In this document: one piece after another, positions 23,926 to 39,672 of the stretch
Layout: the number at the start of each line of letters is the position of its first letter
Position numbering within the stretch: the first letter of the stretch is position 1
Translations under genes and position numbers: made by a program
The notes under the pieces: generated by a model
The model's database searches: none
What the model saw: the letters and a program-made list of their open reading frames with translations, nothing else
Told to the model about the DNA's origin: nothing
Assembly (NCBI RefSeq): GCF_027596085.1
Contig: NC_072450.1
Span: 29,181,248-29,245,247 of the forward strand
Source of the DNA: Anoplopoma fimbria
Lineage: Eukaryota > Chordata > Actinopteri > Perciformes > Anoplopomatidae
Direction: 5' to 3'
DNA length: 64,000 bases

Positions 23926-26244
23926 GTTTCTCATGAGAGCAGTGACCACACTAACAGCGTTTCTGCTGCAGCGCACTGCTCCTGCCAGCCCTTCTTTCAA
24001 CATAGAGTTTACCATTTATTATTGCCATAATGTTTCTTTTAATTTAATTATTATTTTTACTTTACTTTTAAGACAAAATAAGTTAAAAGCGTGTGCTCAT
24101 TTGGAAATGGCAATAACAAGCCACATTTGAAAGCCGGTGCTCCATTAATTTATGGAGCAGGCAAGTCGCTGCATTTTCTGCAACACTGCCCTTCAAATAT
24201 TTTCGAATAAAAGCCTTATTTTAACAGACATAGGTATTCTCCCCGAATCTCTTGAGGAGACACAGCCGTGCCACACCTGTGCCGTGCTCCTGACGCCTGG
24301 GCGGTTAGACTGCTCTAAACTGTTTACCATGGCACGGAAATAAAGAGCAAGAGGTAACAAGGCTCACGCAGGCTGGTTGGCCTGTGCGTAAGAATATTGG
24401 TCATGCAATTCCTCTCACTGTACATACTTTGTCTGTTTAGATTTTCCTTAATACATTTTTTCCTTTTCAAAGGATTCAGCAAAATCCTTGGCCAAGCCTT
24501 CGCTGTGTCATTCTGGGCCGCGGGATGAAAGCAGCTTGTCAGCGGAGCAGCAGCTTCTGTGCTCCGTCAGTGTCTACAAAGGATGAGTTCAACCACATAC
24601 TACTGCAGGACGTTGGAAGGTCCCTCTCTGATCCATTGGGGCTTAAAAAAAAATACCTTGGAAAGCTGTGGGCTTGTCGTCCCTTCACTGTTTGACCCGA
24701 GACCAATGGTCTCAGTGAATTTAGAAAAGTGCTTCTTTTCTGGAAATTAACAAGCTTTAGAAAGCCTCTTCCTTGACAAAGCAACAAACCAAGATACAAC
24801 TGTTATGGCCATCTAAGGGCCACTACTTCAGGACTCACTCAGTAGTAGACGCAGTGTGCGAAATTCAGGGGGTCTCAAGGAGGTCCTTGATTGATTCTTG
24901 AGACCCCTTGAAAGCTTTAACGGCTACATTTCGTGGGGGTATCTGGAAAAAATCGTACTGGCAATTGTCTTAAAATGTCTTTGGAATGCTTTTAATGCAC
25001 AGCAGTAATTATTATTCAAACTGTAAAACATTTATTGAAAAATATGAATACCGAAAAAATACTGTTGTGGTGTTACATTTGATATCTGCTTGTTTCTGGT
25101 AAGGGCTTCTTCCATGGGTGACGCTGTTGCAAATGGCCCGCATTGAAATTGTTGCGTAGCTTAAAAAAACCTTACTTTACCCCTTTCAACCTGAAAAGCA
25201 GTGGATTTTTATTTCTGCTACAACATCGTGGTTACAGACAGAAAACTCATGTAAAGAATACAGACTCATGCTGGGAATTTATATCAAAGACAAAGCAAAG
25301 TTCATTACTTGAGGTCCAATTGTTTTTAAGGTAACATTTTTGATCTCTCGCCTATGTTTGCTGTGAATAAATGGTGATCGAGCTGCTGTGCATACGGTGA
25401 AAAGTGTGGACAAGTCGGGTGCTATGTGGATTCTGTTGCAGTTCATAGTTGTTGTGTGTGTGGCCTAATTGCATCCATTCAATTTGGAGGCTTATATTGG
25501 GTATCGAGTCTGGGCAAGACTTCAGCATAAGACTGGAGCCCGAGGTAGAGAGGAGCCCTTAAATTGCCACCAGGTATCTCAGACACTGAGGAATGATCAC
25601 ATTATACAATTCAAAAGAAAGAAGTTTGACAATTTAGGAAACAAGCTTATTTGCTTTCTTGCTGAGAGTAAGATGAGAAGATCAACACCACTTTCATACC
25701 ATGCGAGTGGTATCGAGCTGCTCATTTAAATCTCGGCAAATAAGTGAATTGGTCTATTTCCCCAAATCTCTAACTTTGACTTTAAGGTGTGACAGGCTGT
25801 GTTCCCATTTTATTTATTTCCCCCCCCACAACAAATATCTTCACACTAATGCAGGCGCAGTGAAAGGTAGAACTGAGAGTCTTGCACACAAGGTAGCCTT
25901 TTGATCAGGAATAAAGTGGATAAGTGATGTTAGGCTTAGATAAGGATGAGCCATGTTTGTTGTCAAATCTGCTATCTTAACATACAATATTCAATTTGCA
26001 TATAGTAGGTCAGCAGGATTGAGATAAGTGTAAATGAAAAAGCCTCTGATAAGATGTCAGCATACACATTCATCCTCAGTAGCTCAGGCAGCAGATTCTG
26101 GTCTGCAGAAGAGTGGCCGAGCTTTTAATACTCCCATTTTTAGTTTTGGTGCTAATGGGTATGTATTTGTCCTTTCTTTATGTGTTGTACTTCTACAACA
26201 CATAGAGAAACTTTGTCAACCTGGGATCTCATAGGTGCAGCTGT
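23926..26244. other. Intergenic; one hairpin
   Basis: No supported gene. An 11-bp perfect inverted repeat, GGGGTCTCAAG / CTTGAGACCCC, lies at 24869-24907 with a 17-bp loop. The remaining frames are short and have no recognisable domain. Confidence 0.45.
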
Positions 26245-26740
26245 GAGGCGTCAACCTCCAGTTCTGAAAAGTGATGCTAGGACGCGACTCCTCTGGGTGT
26301 AAAAAGAAGTGAGATTGTCTGGAAGTCCTGGAGAAAATGACTCTACTTGTCACTTGATTTATTCCCTCAATAAACATTGTAAGTATTAGTTTATGGTCTC
26401 AATTGATGGTTCCAAGTCTTCTTCAATACAGCATGATGTTCATTTAGTAAATGATGCTCCTTTTAGAGTCACATAGACCATAAAGCAGAGTATTATTTAG
26501 GGCTTGATTGAACTTGTGATTGACAGGTGGCTACTGCTACCAGAGCAGAATACGGCGTCTCTAAGTCACTCCCTCTCAGTCCAAATACGGTCTCTTCCGT
26601 TCACTGGTGGTCGCAAAAAAACAAAATGTTGAAAATTGAAGATGGTGCTGGCCGAAATGCTGAACTGGAGGCTTCACAACCACAGTCCACAAACCGATGG
26701 GTTACATCACAACGATTAAGTCCACTTTGTATACACAGTC
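26245..26740 (-). repeat. Interspersed repeat 'family A', copy 2 (reverse)
   Basis: Opposite orientation to the copy at 23451. Shared landmarks read in reverse complement: CCTCCAGTTCTGAAAAGTG, TTTATTCCCTCAATAAACA, GTTTATGGTCTCAATTGATG, AAGTCTTCTTCAATACAGC, TAGACCATAAAGCAGAGTA, AACCACAGTCCACAAACCG, TAAGTCCACTTTGTATACAC. The 75-codon frame that starts at 26527 lies inside the repeat and is not a gene. Confidence 0.75.
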
Positions 26741-28314
26741 TACTGGTGCTGTAGGAGGAGTCAGTCAGTGAGCATAACATTTAGATAGGAGCTGTGAAGA
26801 GTCTGCGTATAAAGCCAAGCTCTTTAATGCTGGACACCCCGTCGTGTTGATTTTACCTTATTGCAGTGACACAGAATTTGAACATGAAGTTGTTGTCACG
26901 TGTTGTCTTGATGTTTTCCTTGTGTGTGGCCACTTGACCATGCAATCATGTGAACCACATGGGGCGAATTAAATAATAGTCGTAAAGCAACATTAAATCA
27001 GGGACTTTTATCAGTGGGATACACAGAGGCCACATTTATATTTTGCATTTATGTGTGGATGCAAGTGTATCTATAATATGGTATATAATGCTTTGTGATT
27101 CAGATTGACACAAACCAGTATTCGTTTAAGTCCTCTGAAAGCTATACATGTGCTTGTGTGGTTTCCTCATCGTGTAACAAAGTTGCAGGAAGCTTCACAT
27201 AGTCGAATTTGTTAAAAGGCCATCCTGTTCACTGAATTTCTCCAAGTTCTGTGCCGTTCTCTCTCCCCCTTTATATTATAGCTTTGGTTCTATGACCGAT
27301 GAGCTTTTGCAATTTGCTACACACCCAGCACCGACCCAGCAGTTGTGGCTCGCCGGGTGCATGAAAACGCTTGTCACACAGTAATGGACTATTAAGGCCA
27401 GATTTTTTTTTCTCTCTCTCTGTTGCACTGTGTTTTTCTTCAAGTTCTGTGCACGCGTCGAACAAGTAAGTTTGGATGTTGCACACTGGGGACATGACAG
27501 AGATTTGTTGACTGGTGTTGGATTTACACAGTTAGTAACTGTGCCTGTTAGGACTATTAGCAGCTAATTCAGTCCTGATTACCAGTTTGCAGTGTGAATG
27601 TCAACACTTGGGTGTTAATGCAGCAGGCATACTAAGCCTGTAAACGCCCAGATGTGGTGCTATACCAGCACACATTTTGTGTGAAAGTGTATCATGTCCC
27701 TTCATTACATCAGTTACATTGTTTGATGGTTATACTTTCCTGCATACTGATGTACTGTATTTATTGATAACATAATTGAATAATACAGTTGTAATTTGAA
27801 ATAAAGAAATTAAACAACAACAACTCCATACAAGTTATTCTCCTGTCATACATATCTGGTGCATTAAGCCAACGACGTATTCTGCATTAGTGCAATGTTT
27901 TAAGTGTATAATGAAGTTGCAGGCTATTGACACAGGGTCGCTAACCCTCATCATGGACTCAAGGTGACATATGGTGCATTCCAGAATGCACAGGAAACCC
28001 TGAATAACACAGGTATGACATGTCACCATTACACACTATGTCTGGTCTGGGAAACATGACCTCACAACCACTTAGCAGCGCATCAAGTAATTGGATCACG
28101 GACATACCATCACGGAAATAATTAAATGATATGTGAACCCCCTCCATTTAGAGGGAATAAAAAGCACACGTTATATACAGCCCGTTCTCACTCCCAACTC
28201 TTCAGATACAGCAGCTTGGTCAGTGGCTCTAAGTGTTAAGCTTTTAAGCTCAACATGGCCGTAGATATGGCAGGAGTAAAGAAGAATTGAGGTTACATAT
28301 TAAAACAAGCACTA
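26741..28314. other. Intergenic, nothing recognised
   Basis: No gene, repeat end or structured RNA could be supported. A T-rich run and a short (CT)n near 27404-27421 are the only simple features. Confidence 0.45.
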
Positions 28315-28720
28315 AAGAGAAAACACAGGACTTTCACAGAGGAGACCTGTGTTTGTTCGTCCCATGTAAAACCAAAAGTCAATGTTTTTTTTAAGCATGG
28401 ACTGTATGAAATAAGTGGACGCAGTCACCGTGACTTCACCAACTGGTTTTGGACTACTTGAGTTCAGCATTTTGGCCTTTGGTTTAATTGACACGAGAGG
28501 GAGGCACTTAGAAAAAGCAAATGCTAAACAAGGCCTTTTCGTGCGACCATAGGGGTTACAGTTCTAAAAAGAAAATGAGGACAACTCCCAGATTGGACAA
28601 GTCACAAGACCTGTCAATCAAAAGGTAGCAACGTGTCTAATGCATAACGTGCTTCTTCAACTTAAGCAAATACTTTTGTTGCCTTAACCTTACCAAGTTG
28701 TTTGAAAAGAAAGTGAATGC
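28315..28720 (+). repeat. Mosaic of composite-repeat modules and family A
   Basis: Module B of the composite repeat is at 28320-28385 (GACTTTCACAGAGGAGACC, CCCATGTAAAACC). It runs directly into a partial family A copy at about 28395-28480 (AAGTGGACGCAGTCACCGTG, GAGTTCAGCATTTTGGCC). A module C-like motif follows near 28670-28700 (TTTTGTTGCCTTAACC). The order suggests that family A inserted within or beside an older composite repeat. Confidence 0.5.
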
Positions 28721-29744
28721 ATGTAATGAGCTTACATTGACACATGCAAAACTGACTCAAGAGTGGTACATAGAAGCCTAGCTGCAGACCAAGCTGCCGC
28801 ATTTGATGAGTTGGGGCGTTAGAACTTGTTTATAAGAAAGTTCAGTTAATAACAAATAGTTTTTGTGATTTGTAGTACTGCATTTCCATATAATAGGAAG
28901 AAGAAAAGGCAAGTTTTTCTTTTTATAGTTAAGTATCTGAATGATTAATACTTGTATTGCTTAAATATTCAGTTTATGTGAAATACTGAAGGCAATGTAG
29001 CTAAAATCAATAAGTACATGCAGTAATATGGAGAAACGTGTGTGGTCAGCTGCTGGTGTGAAAACATTTGTTACTTTAATGCACTGTGTGTCACACTAGT
29101 TCCTGCAGCGCAATTGCAATCCAGCACTATGAATGGAATTGTTGAAACTTTTAATTATACTTTTTTTATAGAAAGTGTTGGCTTTGGATGGTGTTTTGTC
29201 CTTGTGCAAGACATTTTTAGAGATCTGCTTGTAGTTTTTATTTTTTTCCAAACATCACTATTGTGATACGGATCATTATAACACAATACTGTCTTTGTCT
29301 GAAACTTGAGATAAACATTGCACATCAACAACAGAATGTTGTTATCAATAACGATTCTCTGGAAATGTCCAACTTTACAGTACGATATAATAAACTCAGA
29401 TAATTCCACTCTGTATTGGTTCAGTCAACAATAACAACATAATAACAATACAGAATGGCAACCTGCGATCCTCTTCAGCACTTACTTTACTCTTTTTTAA
29501 AAACACAACTTTTAGTTAAGTCTCTACTTGACTTTAAAACCTTTTGAAAACATGTACACATAACAAAGACAATCTATGGACTCTGACTAATGCTTTATTT
29601 GGTTTATATTGTGAAAGGAACACAAGGGAGACGGATTTTAATCATTTTTTGAAGTGGAAAAAGTTTCATGAGAGGTTTAGCACAAGCTCTCCAGATAAGG
29701 TCACACAAATAGTTACAGTGTTTACCTTGGCTTTTCAGCTCCTC

Positions 29745-29745
<1 letters not shown>
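28721..29745. other. Intergenic, nothing recognised
   Basis: AT-rich; short frames only. Nothing could be named. Confidence 0.45.

Positions 29746-29839
<94 letters not shown>
29746..29839. repeat. (GT)47 microsatellite
   Basis: A 94-bp uninterrupted GT array. The Val-Cys frame that reads through it is an artefact. Confidence 0.97.
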
Positions 29840-29841
<2 letters not shown>

Positions 29842-30544
29842 CTACTTTTGCTGAGTTATAGATGCGTGCAATGAAAATCCTTCACACTTCGATTCAAAAG
29901 TGATTTAACAAAAGTTCATTTAGATGTTAAATAAAGTGTTAGACTTTAGAAACATAGCACACAATATAATTAATACGTAAACAACAAAAACGGTTATGTT
30001 TTATTGTTTTTTTCTTATGCGGTTCCCCTACCGCCCCAACAGACAGGACAGCTTAATGGGGATACTGAGTCCTATCATCCTTCCACAGAGTTGCACTTAT
30101 GGTCTGCTTTTTTAACACCTGTAACAGCGTTCTTTCCGTTACCTTAAAGGGAGATTTACTTTAGGGATATAGTGTGAAAAACACCCGAGTTACTGCCAAA
30201 GCATCTGCAAAATCTGCTGTTCTTTTTGCAGTCAGCGCCGTCATTTGACATCACAGTGATGTAGTTAATGGTAAGGAAGACAGCTATTACAGCTAGGATT
30301 TCCAAGGGGGGTTATTTGTAGATGACACTAAAAAACGGAACATCCTTGTACTGTAAACTAGTCACGTTTCCAGCAGCAAAAGTGGCATCCCTAAATATGA
30401 GTGCGGAGGATGTTATGTGTTTTTCCCGTATTTATTCGCGATATAGAATACGACCGAAGAAATGCTGGGTTTTGCCAGCCGGCCAACATACAACAAAACT
30501 GACCTGTGAATTAAGTTCAGAGCCCATGGGTTGATGGGTGGAGG
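29840..30544. other. Intergenic, nothing recognised
   Basis: No gene could be supported. One short frame (30322-30534) has no recognisable domain. Confidence 0.45.
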
Positions 30545-30800
30545 ACACAGACCTTTCACCCAGGAGGCTGCTCTCTGTGTCCGGTGTGAAACCAGAAGTC
30601 AACATTCTATTTATGTCTGTATCTTAAACAACGTACTTTACTCTACGCTGCTGTAAGCCTGCAAATTTCCCCGCTGCGGGACTAATAAAGGATTATCTTA
30701 TCTTATCTTATCTTAAAAGTCGTTTCAAGCCAAACCATGATGAGTTTTTCTAAACCTAGCCAAGTCATTTATTTGCCTTAACCTAAGAAATACTTTTTTT
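30545..30800 (+). repeat. Composite repeat (modules B and C) split by LINE tail
   Basis: Module B occupies 30545-30610 (GACCTTTCACCCAGGAGG, GTGTGAAACCAGAAGTCAAC). Module C follows at about 30725-30790 (GAGTTTTTCTAAACCTAGCC, TTGCCTTAACCTAAG). Between them, at about 30635-30716, sits a LINE-type 3' tail (AAATTTCCCCGCTGCGGGAC, then TAAAGGA and four TTATC units). The same module order, without this tail, occurs at 32775-33465 and 62940-63350. Confidence 0.6.
30635..30716 (+). mobile_element. Short non-LTR retrotransposon 3' tail
   Basis: About 80 bp identical in layout to the 3' ends at 5860-5930 and 3110-3148: GCTGCTGTAAGCCTGC, AAATTTCCCCGCTGCGGGAC, TAATAAAGGA and a (TTATC)4 tail. The palindromic CCCCGCTGCGGGAC core could form a small hairpin. 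It looks like a severely 5'-truncated insertion. Confidence 0.65.
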
Positions 30801-32774
30801 TGCCTTTTTTGTTTTGTTTCAATGTTCATAGTTAACCATATGTTTTAAACTGTTTAAAACTGCAACCGTTTCCCCTTTAAAACGTGACTGAGAATGCGGG
30901 CTAGCTGTACGGCAATGTAATATTGTAGGCTGCAGGGTTGGCGGCGGGGAACTCTCCAGAGCCTGAGCAAACACCAGCAGGTGCCTTTGCTCACATTTGC
31001 TCTCCAATGCTAAACAGAAACAGAATGAATCTGCTGCAATGAATATCAGCTAGGGCATTTTTTTGTCGCCAATCCCAATTAACCCAGAGTGTGTGCTTCG
31101 CTGTGCATTCATGTTTTACTACGCACTTTGACAGGCGTGTGCTAGACACCTTCTGCAGGATCCTAAAGATTAACTGGAGAAGCAGGAGAACTCTGCTTTC
31201 TCTTTCCTTTTTGTAGCACTCACTGACCACCAGCACTGATTGGACATTTGCATAAAAGATGCAGAAATGATCCTTTAACCAAGTACTTTTTGTGCCTTAA
31301 CCTATCCAAACCTTAAACATTGAAGTGCCAGATCTCAAATGGAAATGTTCATCTAGACTGTATCAAAGGGCAAAGCCATAAAGGGGACTCTAGAGATGAT
31401 AAAGATTAGAAGGGAGATTTTAATAGCAAAGAAATTAAAAACTAAACCTCTGTGACCGTTGGATTTCAGGACAACCAAATCGTTAAACAACTTGATTTTT
31501 CTCTGTAGCGTTTTATGCGTTTACATTTTTCAAACTGTCTGCTGAGTAAGGATAGTATAATAGCAAGTGGAAGGTGGGATGATACCCATCACCATCAAAG
31601 GGAAAGTAGAGTATTTGCCTTTCTTCAAGTTAAGTTATTACAAAATGTGATCTTAATTTTGCCGTCATAATTGAGAACAATCATTAATCAGTGTCAGGTG
31701 GATTGGGGGAGTCTTTAAGGGCACATATGCCACAGTGCCACCGAATATCAAAGTATACTCTGTGATTTTGCCAATGGCACAACCTACTTCACCGGTGTTT
31801 CAGCCACCAACACACTGAAACCTGTCTGATCACCAACTCGGCCCTGACCAACCTCTACTTCACCAAGAAATATGTGTTTGTTTGTGCTCGCTGGCCTGCC
31901 AGATGCAACCCCACAGCTGGTATGATTTTTTTTTTGCAGAGTTCTATGTGGAGACATATTGAAATTATGAGGCACCACAGCGCATGTCGGCTAACTGCAA
32001 CGGTTTGACGAATCATTGCAGCGTCGTTCGGGCCACCGACGTGTCTCTCTGCTGCTCCATCTCCCAGTGCCTTCCTTTCCACCGGCTCTTCTATGCGCAC
32101 AGCGCCCTAGGAGTTTCATAAAAATGCTGCTACTGAAAAGAATATAAAGGCCTGATGTAAATCTGTAATGTCAAACCCTTCATTTCCCCTTTATCTTGTT
32201 ACCTCCTGTTTCTCTTTTTGCATAAATAAAAATGCAGAGATGTCACAGACCGATACAACATTATACATGCACAACAGACACATATCATCATACAGTAGAG
32301 AAAAGAGCCAACACAAACACTCCCACAACATTCGCTGATACACAAAAGGCGGCTCTTCAGCACAGGCAATATTTGTCACTTTGTATTTCACTGCTGCTTC
32401 TTTAATCTTGGCCTTAGGTACTGAATGCATTAAATCCACTAGAATTTACTCCCATATGCCCTGCTGTTTTTTATCCCAAACAAAAGCAGATGGGCAATTT
32501 TCATATGTGTAGGCTGTGTAGGCGAACCTCTCTACATGTTTTTTCACATAGTGGAAAACAAGCACAGAGCTCCTTGACAGTCAGTCTAGCATCCAGTCAC
32601 ATTGGTAAAACATGTTTTTAATCTCAACATTCCCTGGTATGGCTGCTGAAAAGATCTTTTTCTTCAAATAGCTCCAATTTAGTAAGTCAAATGACATAAA
32701 ATCACTACGTGTTCAGTAGTCATACCCAGGAAATTTGCCTTCACAACATTCTACCAACCTGATGTCACCTCAGC
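30801..32774. other. Intergenic, nothing firm
   Basis: No supported gene. A module C-like motif is near 31275-31310 (ACCAAGTACTTTTTGTGCC). Short frames have no recognisable domain. Confidence 0.4.
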
Positions 32775-33465
32775 CTGGTCTCACACCCAGAGCGTCAAAT
32801 ACGGACGCTTGGGCAGTGGCCATCGGTGACTTGATACCGAAGCACAAAAGCGGCCTTTACGGTCTGTATTAAGACGCAGCCAGCTTTTAAGGAACTCCAA
32901 TGTTAACCAATTTAACATCATTAGAACCTCAGATAAAAACAGACGTAGTATCCATAGCAAGAAGTCTGTTAACAACTGGAGGGAGTGGTGGTGGATGGCA
33001 CCAACCAAAACAGGACAGTTACCCAGGGAACCTGCATCCGAGTCCCATGTGAAACCAGTGCGCAATTCTCGCTACTGTTTTTGGGTTGAGCGACTTTTCC
33101 GCGGAACATTGGGAAATGCTGTGCAATGGTCTTTAAAGTAACTTTTTTGGTGTTACCGAATCAAAGGAGGCCTGAATATATACCCTGTTGTATTAAAGGC
33201 AGTGCGGTTGAGTAAAAGTACAAGGTGTTCAACGCACCATCGTTTTTCGTTAAAATAAATATATCATATCGTTGTTTTGGCCGAGCTGAACCCACCCCAA
33301 TTAATAATGACGCTATGCAACTTAGTCACATGACGTTATGCCTATAGCTTATGTAACGTTACAAGCGTATTTATATTAGGCCAAAACATGTTTTTCCTAA
33401 CCCTAACCCAAGTAGTCCTTACACACACTGTTTCACAACGTTAACCACGAAAGACCCTTCAGCGT
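32775..33465 (+). repeat. Composite repeat, modules A-B-C
   Basis: Module A (32780-32905): GGTCTCACACCCAGAGCGTC, AAATACGGACGCTTGG, TTGATACCGAAGCACAAAAG, AAGACGCAGCCAGC. Module B (33000-33060): ACAGGACAGTTACCCAGGG, CCCATGTGAAACCAG. Module C (about 33385-33455): GTTTTTCCTAACCCTAACCC, CACAACGTTAACCACGAAAG. The same order recurs at 62940-63350, and partial copies occur elsewhere. No coding capacity or diagnostic termini were seen, so the transposon class is not assigned. Confidence 0.6.
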
Positions 33466-36959
<3,494 letters not shown>

Positions 36960-37330
36960 CTTTTTAAATATCATTCAACTGGAAAACACAGCCCAGTGTT
37001 GCTAACTCTTTTCCAAGTAAAGCAGCTAGCGGCACTGGCTCTAAAAGTTGCTAAATCTAGCAGGGAAGTGGCCAAGTCAGCAACACTGACAGCCCGTCCC
37101 TTCAACCCTCCCTCCAGAGCCACTCCCCCAAAATGAATTCATTCATTCAGAAATTCATTATGAAAGTTAACAACAAACATGTCTATTGTTAGTACTCACA
37201 GCTGTCAAGCTAGCAGCTTGTGGAAGACTCTGGTTACCTGCAATGAGTGCACCAGCAGAGTGCATGCAGGTAGACAGTCCAATTACAGTCCTGCGACAGG
37301 CACGGATACTGGATTGTTTTCTTTTTATTT
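36960..37330. repeat. Probable interspersed repeat (GTTGCTAACTC type)
   Basis: Landmarks GTGTTGCTAACTCTTTTCC, AAGTTGCTAAATCTAGCAGG, GTCAGCAACACTGACAG, CCACTCCCCCAAAATGAATTC and TGCATGCAGGTAGACAG appear in an order that I recognise from a common fish interspersed repeat. There is only one copy in this window, so the boundaries are approximate and the class is unknown. Confidence 0.35.
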
Positions 37331-39668
37331 GTCAGAGCATTTCATTTATTGATTGATGTCGGGACATAAAGAAAGAAAATTTCAACAATATAGCAAAAAA
37401 TGTTTATCGAGAAGATTACCTACCCTATCTTTAAATTGTACATGCTGTTTTAATAATTCAGGGGTAATCTCTCTTCCAGGACACTTGGGGATTAAATCAA
37501 AATTTTCAAACTTGATGTGCGTCACCTTGTTGGTAAGGTCCACTATAACGTTGAAGCATCAATATATATATATTGACAACCATATATGCAGATGTCCTAC
37601 AGAAAAGCAAGATTGATCTACTCAAGAGAGTTGATATATATATTTTTTTCTAATATTTCCTTAATCCTTGAGGGATTTAAGCTCTTGATTTCAACAGTGA
37701 GAGCTATGTTTTAGAAAAGTCTGATGTATTCATTTCAGCCTGCCCCTTGTGTTCACTTCAGCTCTTGAAATAAATCCCAATTCTCCCTGAGAAATTGCTG
37801 TCTCCCTTGAGCCAGGAACATTAATCGATACTTGTATTTTTATTTACTTGATTGCTGTCAAATACAAAGCCAATCTGATGCACATGGACTCCTCCAATCA
37901 GTACGGGATGCATCTGTAATCAATCGACAATGCTTCACGACAAAGTGAATGCATAACACCTTAACAAGAGAGATCCTGTGATCATCTGTATTCTCCTCAA
38001 GTAGGCAATATGGCGCGTGTGCGATATGCATATCTAGAGGACATGTACTAATTGTATATGCTCAAGCGCGTTTAATCTTGAACTCATCAAGCACAGATCA
38101 TCTCTGTAAACAAGCCTGCGACGCTTGTGATATCTCAGTTCTTACCGGAAGATTAATGTCTCCGCTGTGTGACCACAATCTACCAAACAACGGCTCTTTT
38201 AAAGAGAGAACTCTCACAGCATGAAGATAAATCAAACACAAAATGTTTCCAGCTGCATTATCTCAGAAGTTCTCTTTGTGCATTTTCTATATTTTAGTCT
38301 TCGGTGATGTTTCAGACCGTTGAGTGTCGCCAGGCTGTCCCTTACACTCGCGTTGTGATTTGTAAAGGCAATTTGACTTTCCTCACCGACTGGTTCCTGT
38401 TCAGTGACCAAAAGCACATAGCAATGACAGAATCTTTATTGTGATGGAAGGTTTGCTCAAAAACCAAAAAAGTGAATTGTTAAAAGTTATGATATATTGC
38501 TTGGCAGACCAGCATTTGAAAGGGCAGTTATTATGTGAAATGATTAACAGATTATCATGTTTTTTGAACAATATTCTCCTGTATACCATATATTCTCAAA
38601 CACAGGTAACCTTCACACTGCATGTCAAATTTGTGTAAATTCAGATTTATTGCTCAGGATGGAATTTTTTTGTTTGACTATTCACATTATGTTTTAAATG
38701 TGGCCAATATCAGATTTCAGTGTGAACTGGTCACGATTGTGAACTGACCCGCATGAGCAAAACACACAAAGAATTTGTATCTGATGTACACACATATCAA
38801 TTGAATTTAGATTTTTGTTGTTCACACAGCAGTCCAAACGTAGCACTAGACTAAGACATTTTTGTACTCAACCGCAGTTGAACCCTTCCTCCATGCTTGC
38901 CTGTTGCCTTGGAGCTTTCAGGACAATGTGTGTTACATTTTCACTGCAAAATGTCATATTTTATCAACACATTTCCATTAGTTTCCAGAAACTTGGTGGT
39001 CACTCACAAATTATTTTAATTTCCGATTCTACTTGACTGTTTGCTACTTTGATTAAAACTCACGTCCTCATTGGACCAGTGTGTCATATAATAAAATCCT
39101 CTCATTTTAAAGGACTTAATCCCGATTCTTTAATTTAACTCATCTGTAAGAAGTGTTGAGTTTTAGTGACGGTAGCAAACAGCAAAGGGGCAAAGGAACA
39201 GCAAAAGAGGAGTCATCGTAACTGTGTAGTAGATAAAAATGTAAACTTTCTCTTTCCTACACTCCAAGGAGCAGATTATGTAATTTTACATGACTGTAGT
39301 TGGATTTATGTAAGTAATGCTGTGGAAATGTATCTTTCCAAATTGACAATGTTAGCTATTATACCAAAGGTAATTCCACATCCTTGTTTCAAACTTTATC
39401 ATGTAACAACTATTATTTAATTTGCTTAACTATTTTTGCTCAGTCGTAGAATCTGGTCTATATTTTGGAAGAGGTGTGTCCATGGCAACAATGTTTTTCA
39501 GTTTACGCTGAGGGAAACGATGTGCCTAGTTGACAATCACTGACTGGACAGAGTTTAACTCACCTAGACTTTTTCGTATGAGCCCACTAACTATGTATGT
39601 AGGATATGAAATATTATCCCATCTTGAACATCCCTCTGTGTCATTATTTGGAGTTTGTTGTTTGTCTT
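37331..39668. other. Intergenic; possible repeat relic
   Basis: No supported gene. The 38640-38830 stretch (TGTGGCCAATATCAGATTTC, GTGTGAACTGGTCACG, GAACTGACCCGCATGAGC) resembles a fish DNA-repeat type, but only loosely. Confidence 0.35.
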
Positions 39669-39672
39669 TTAA

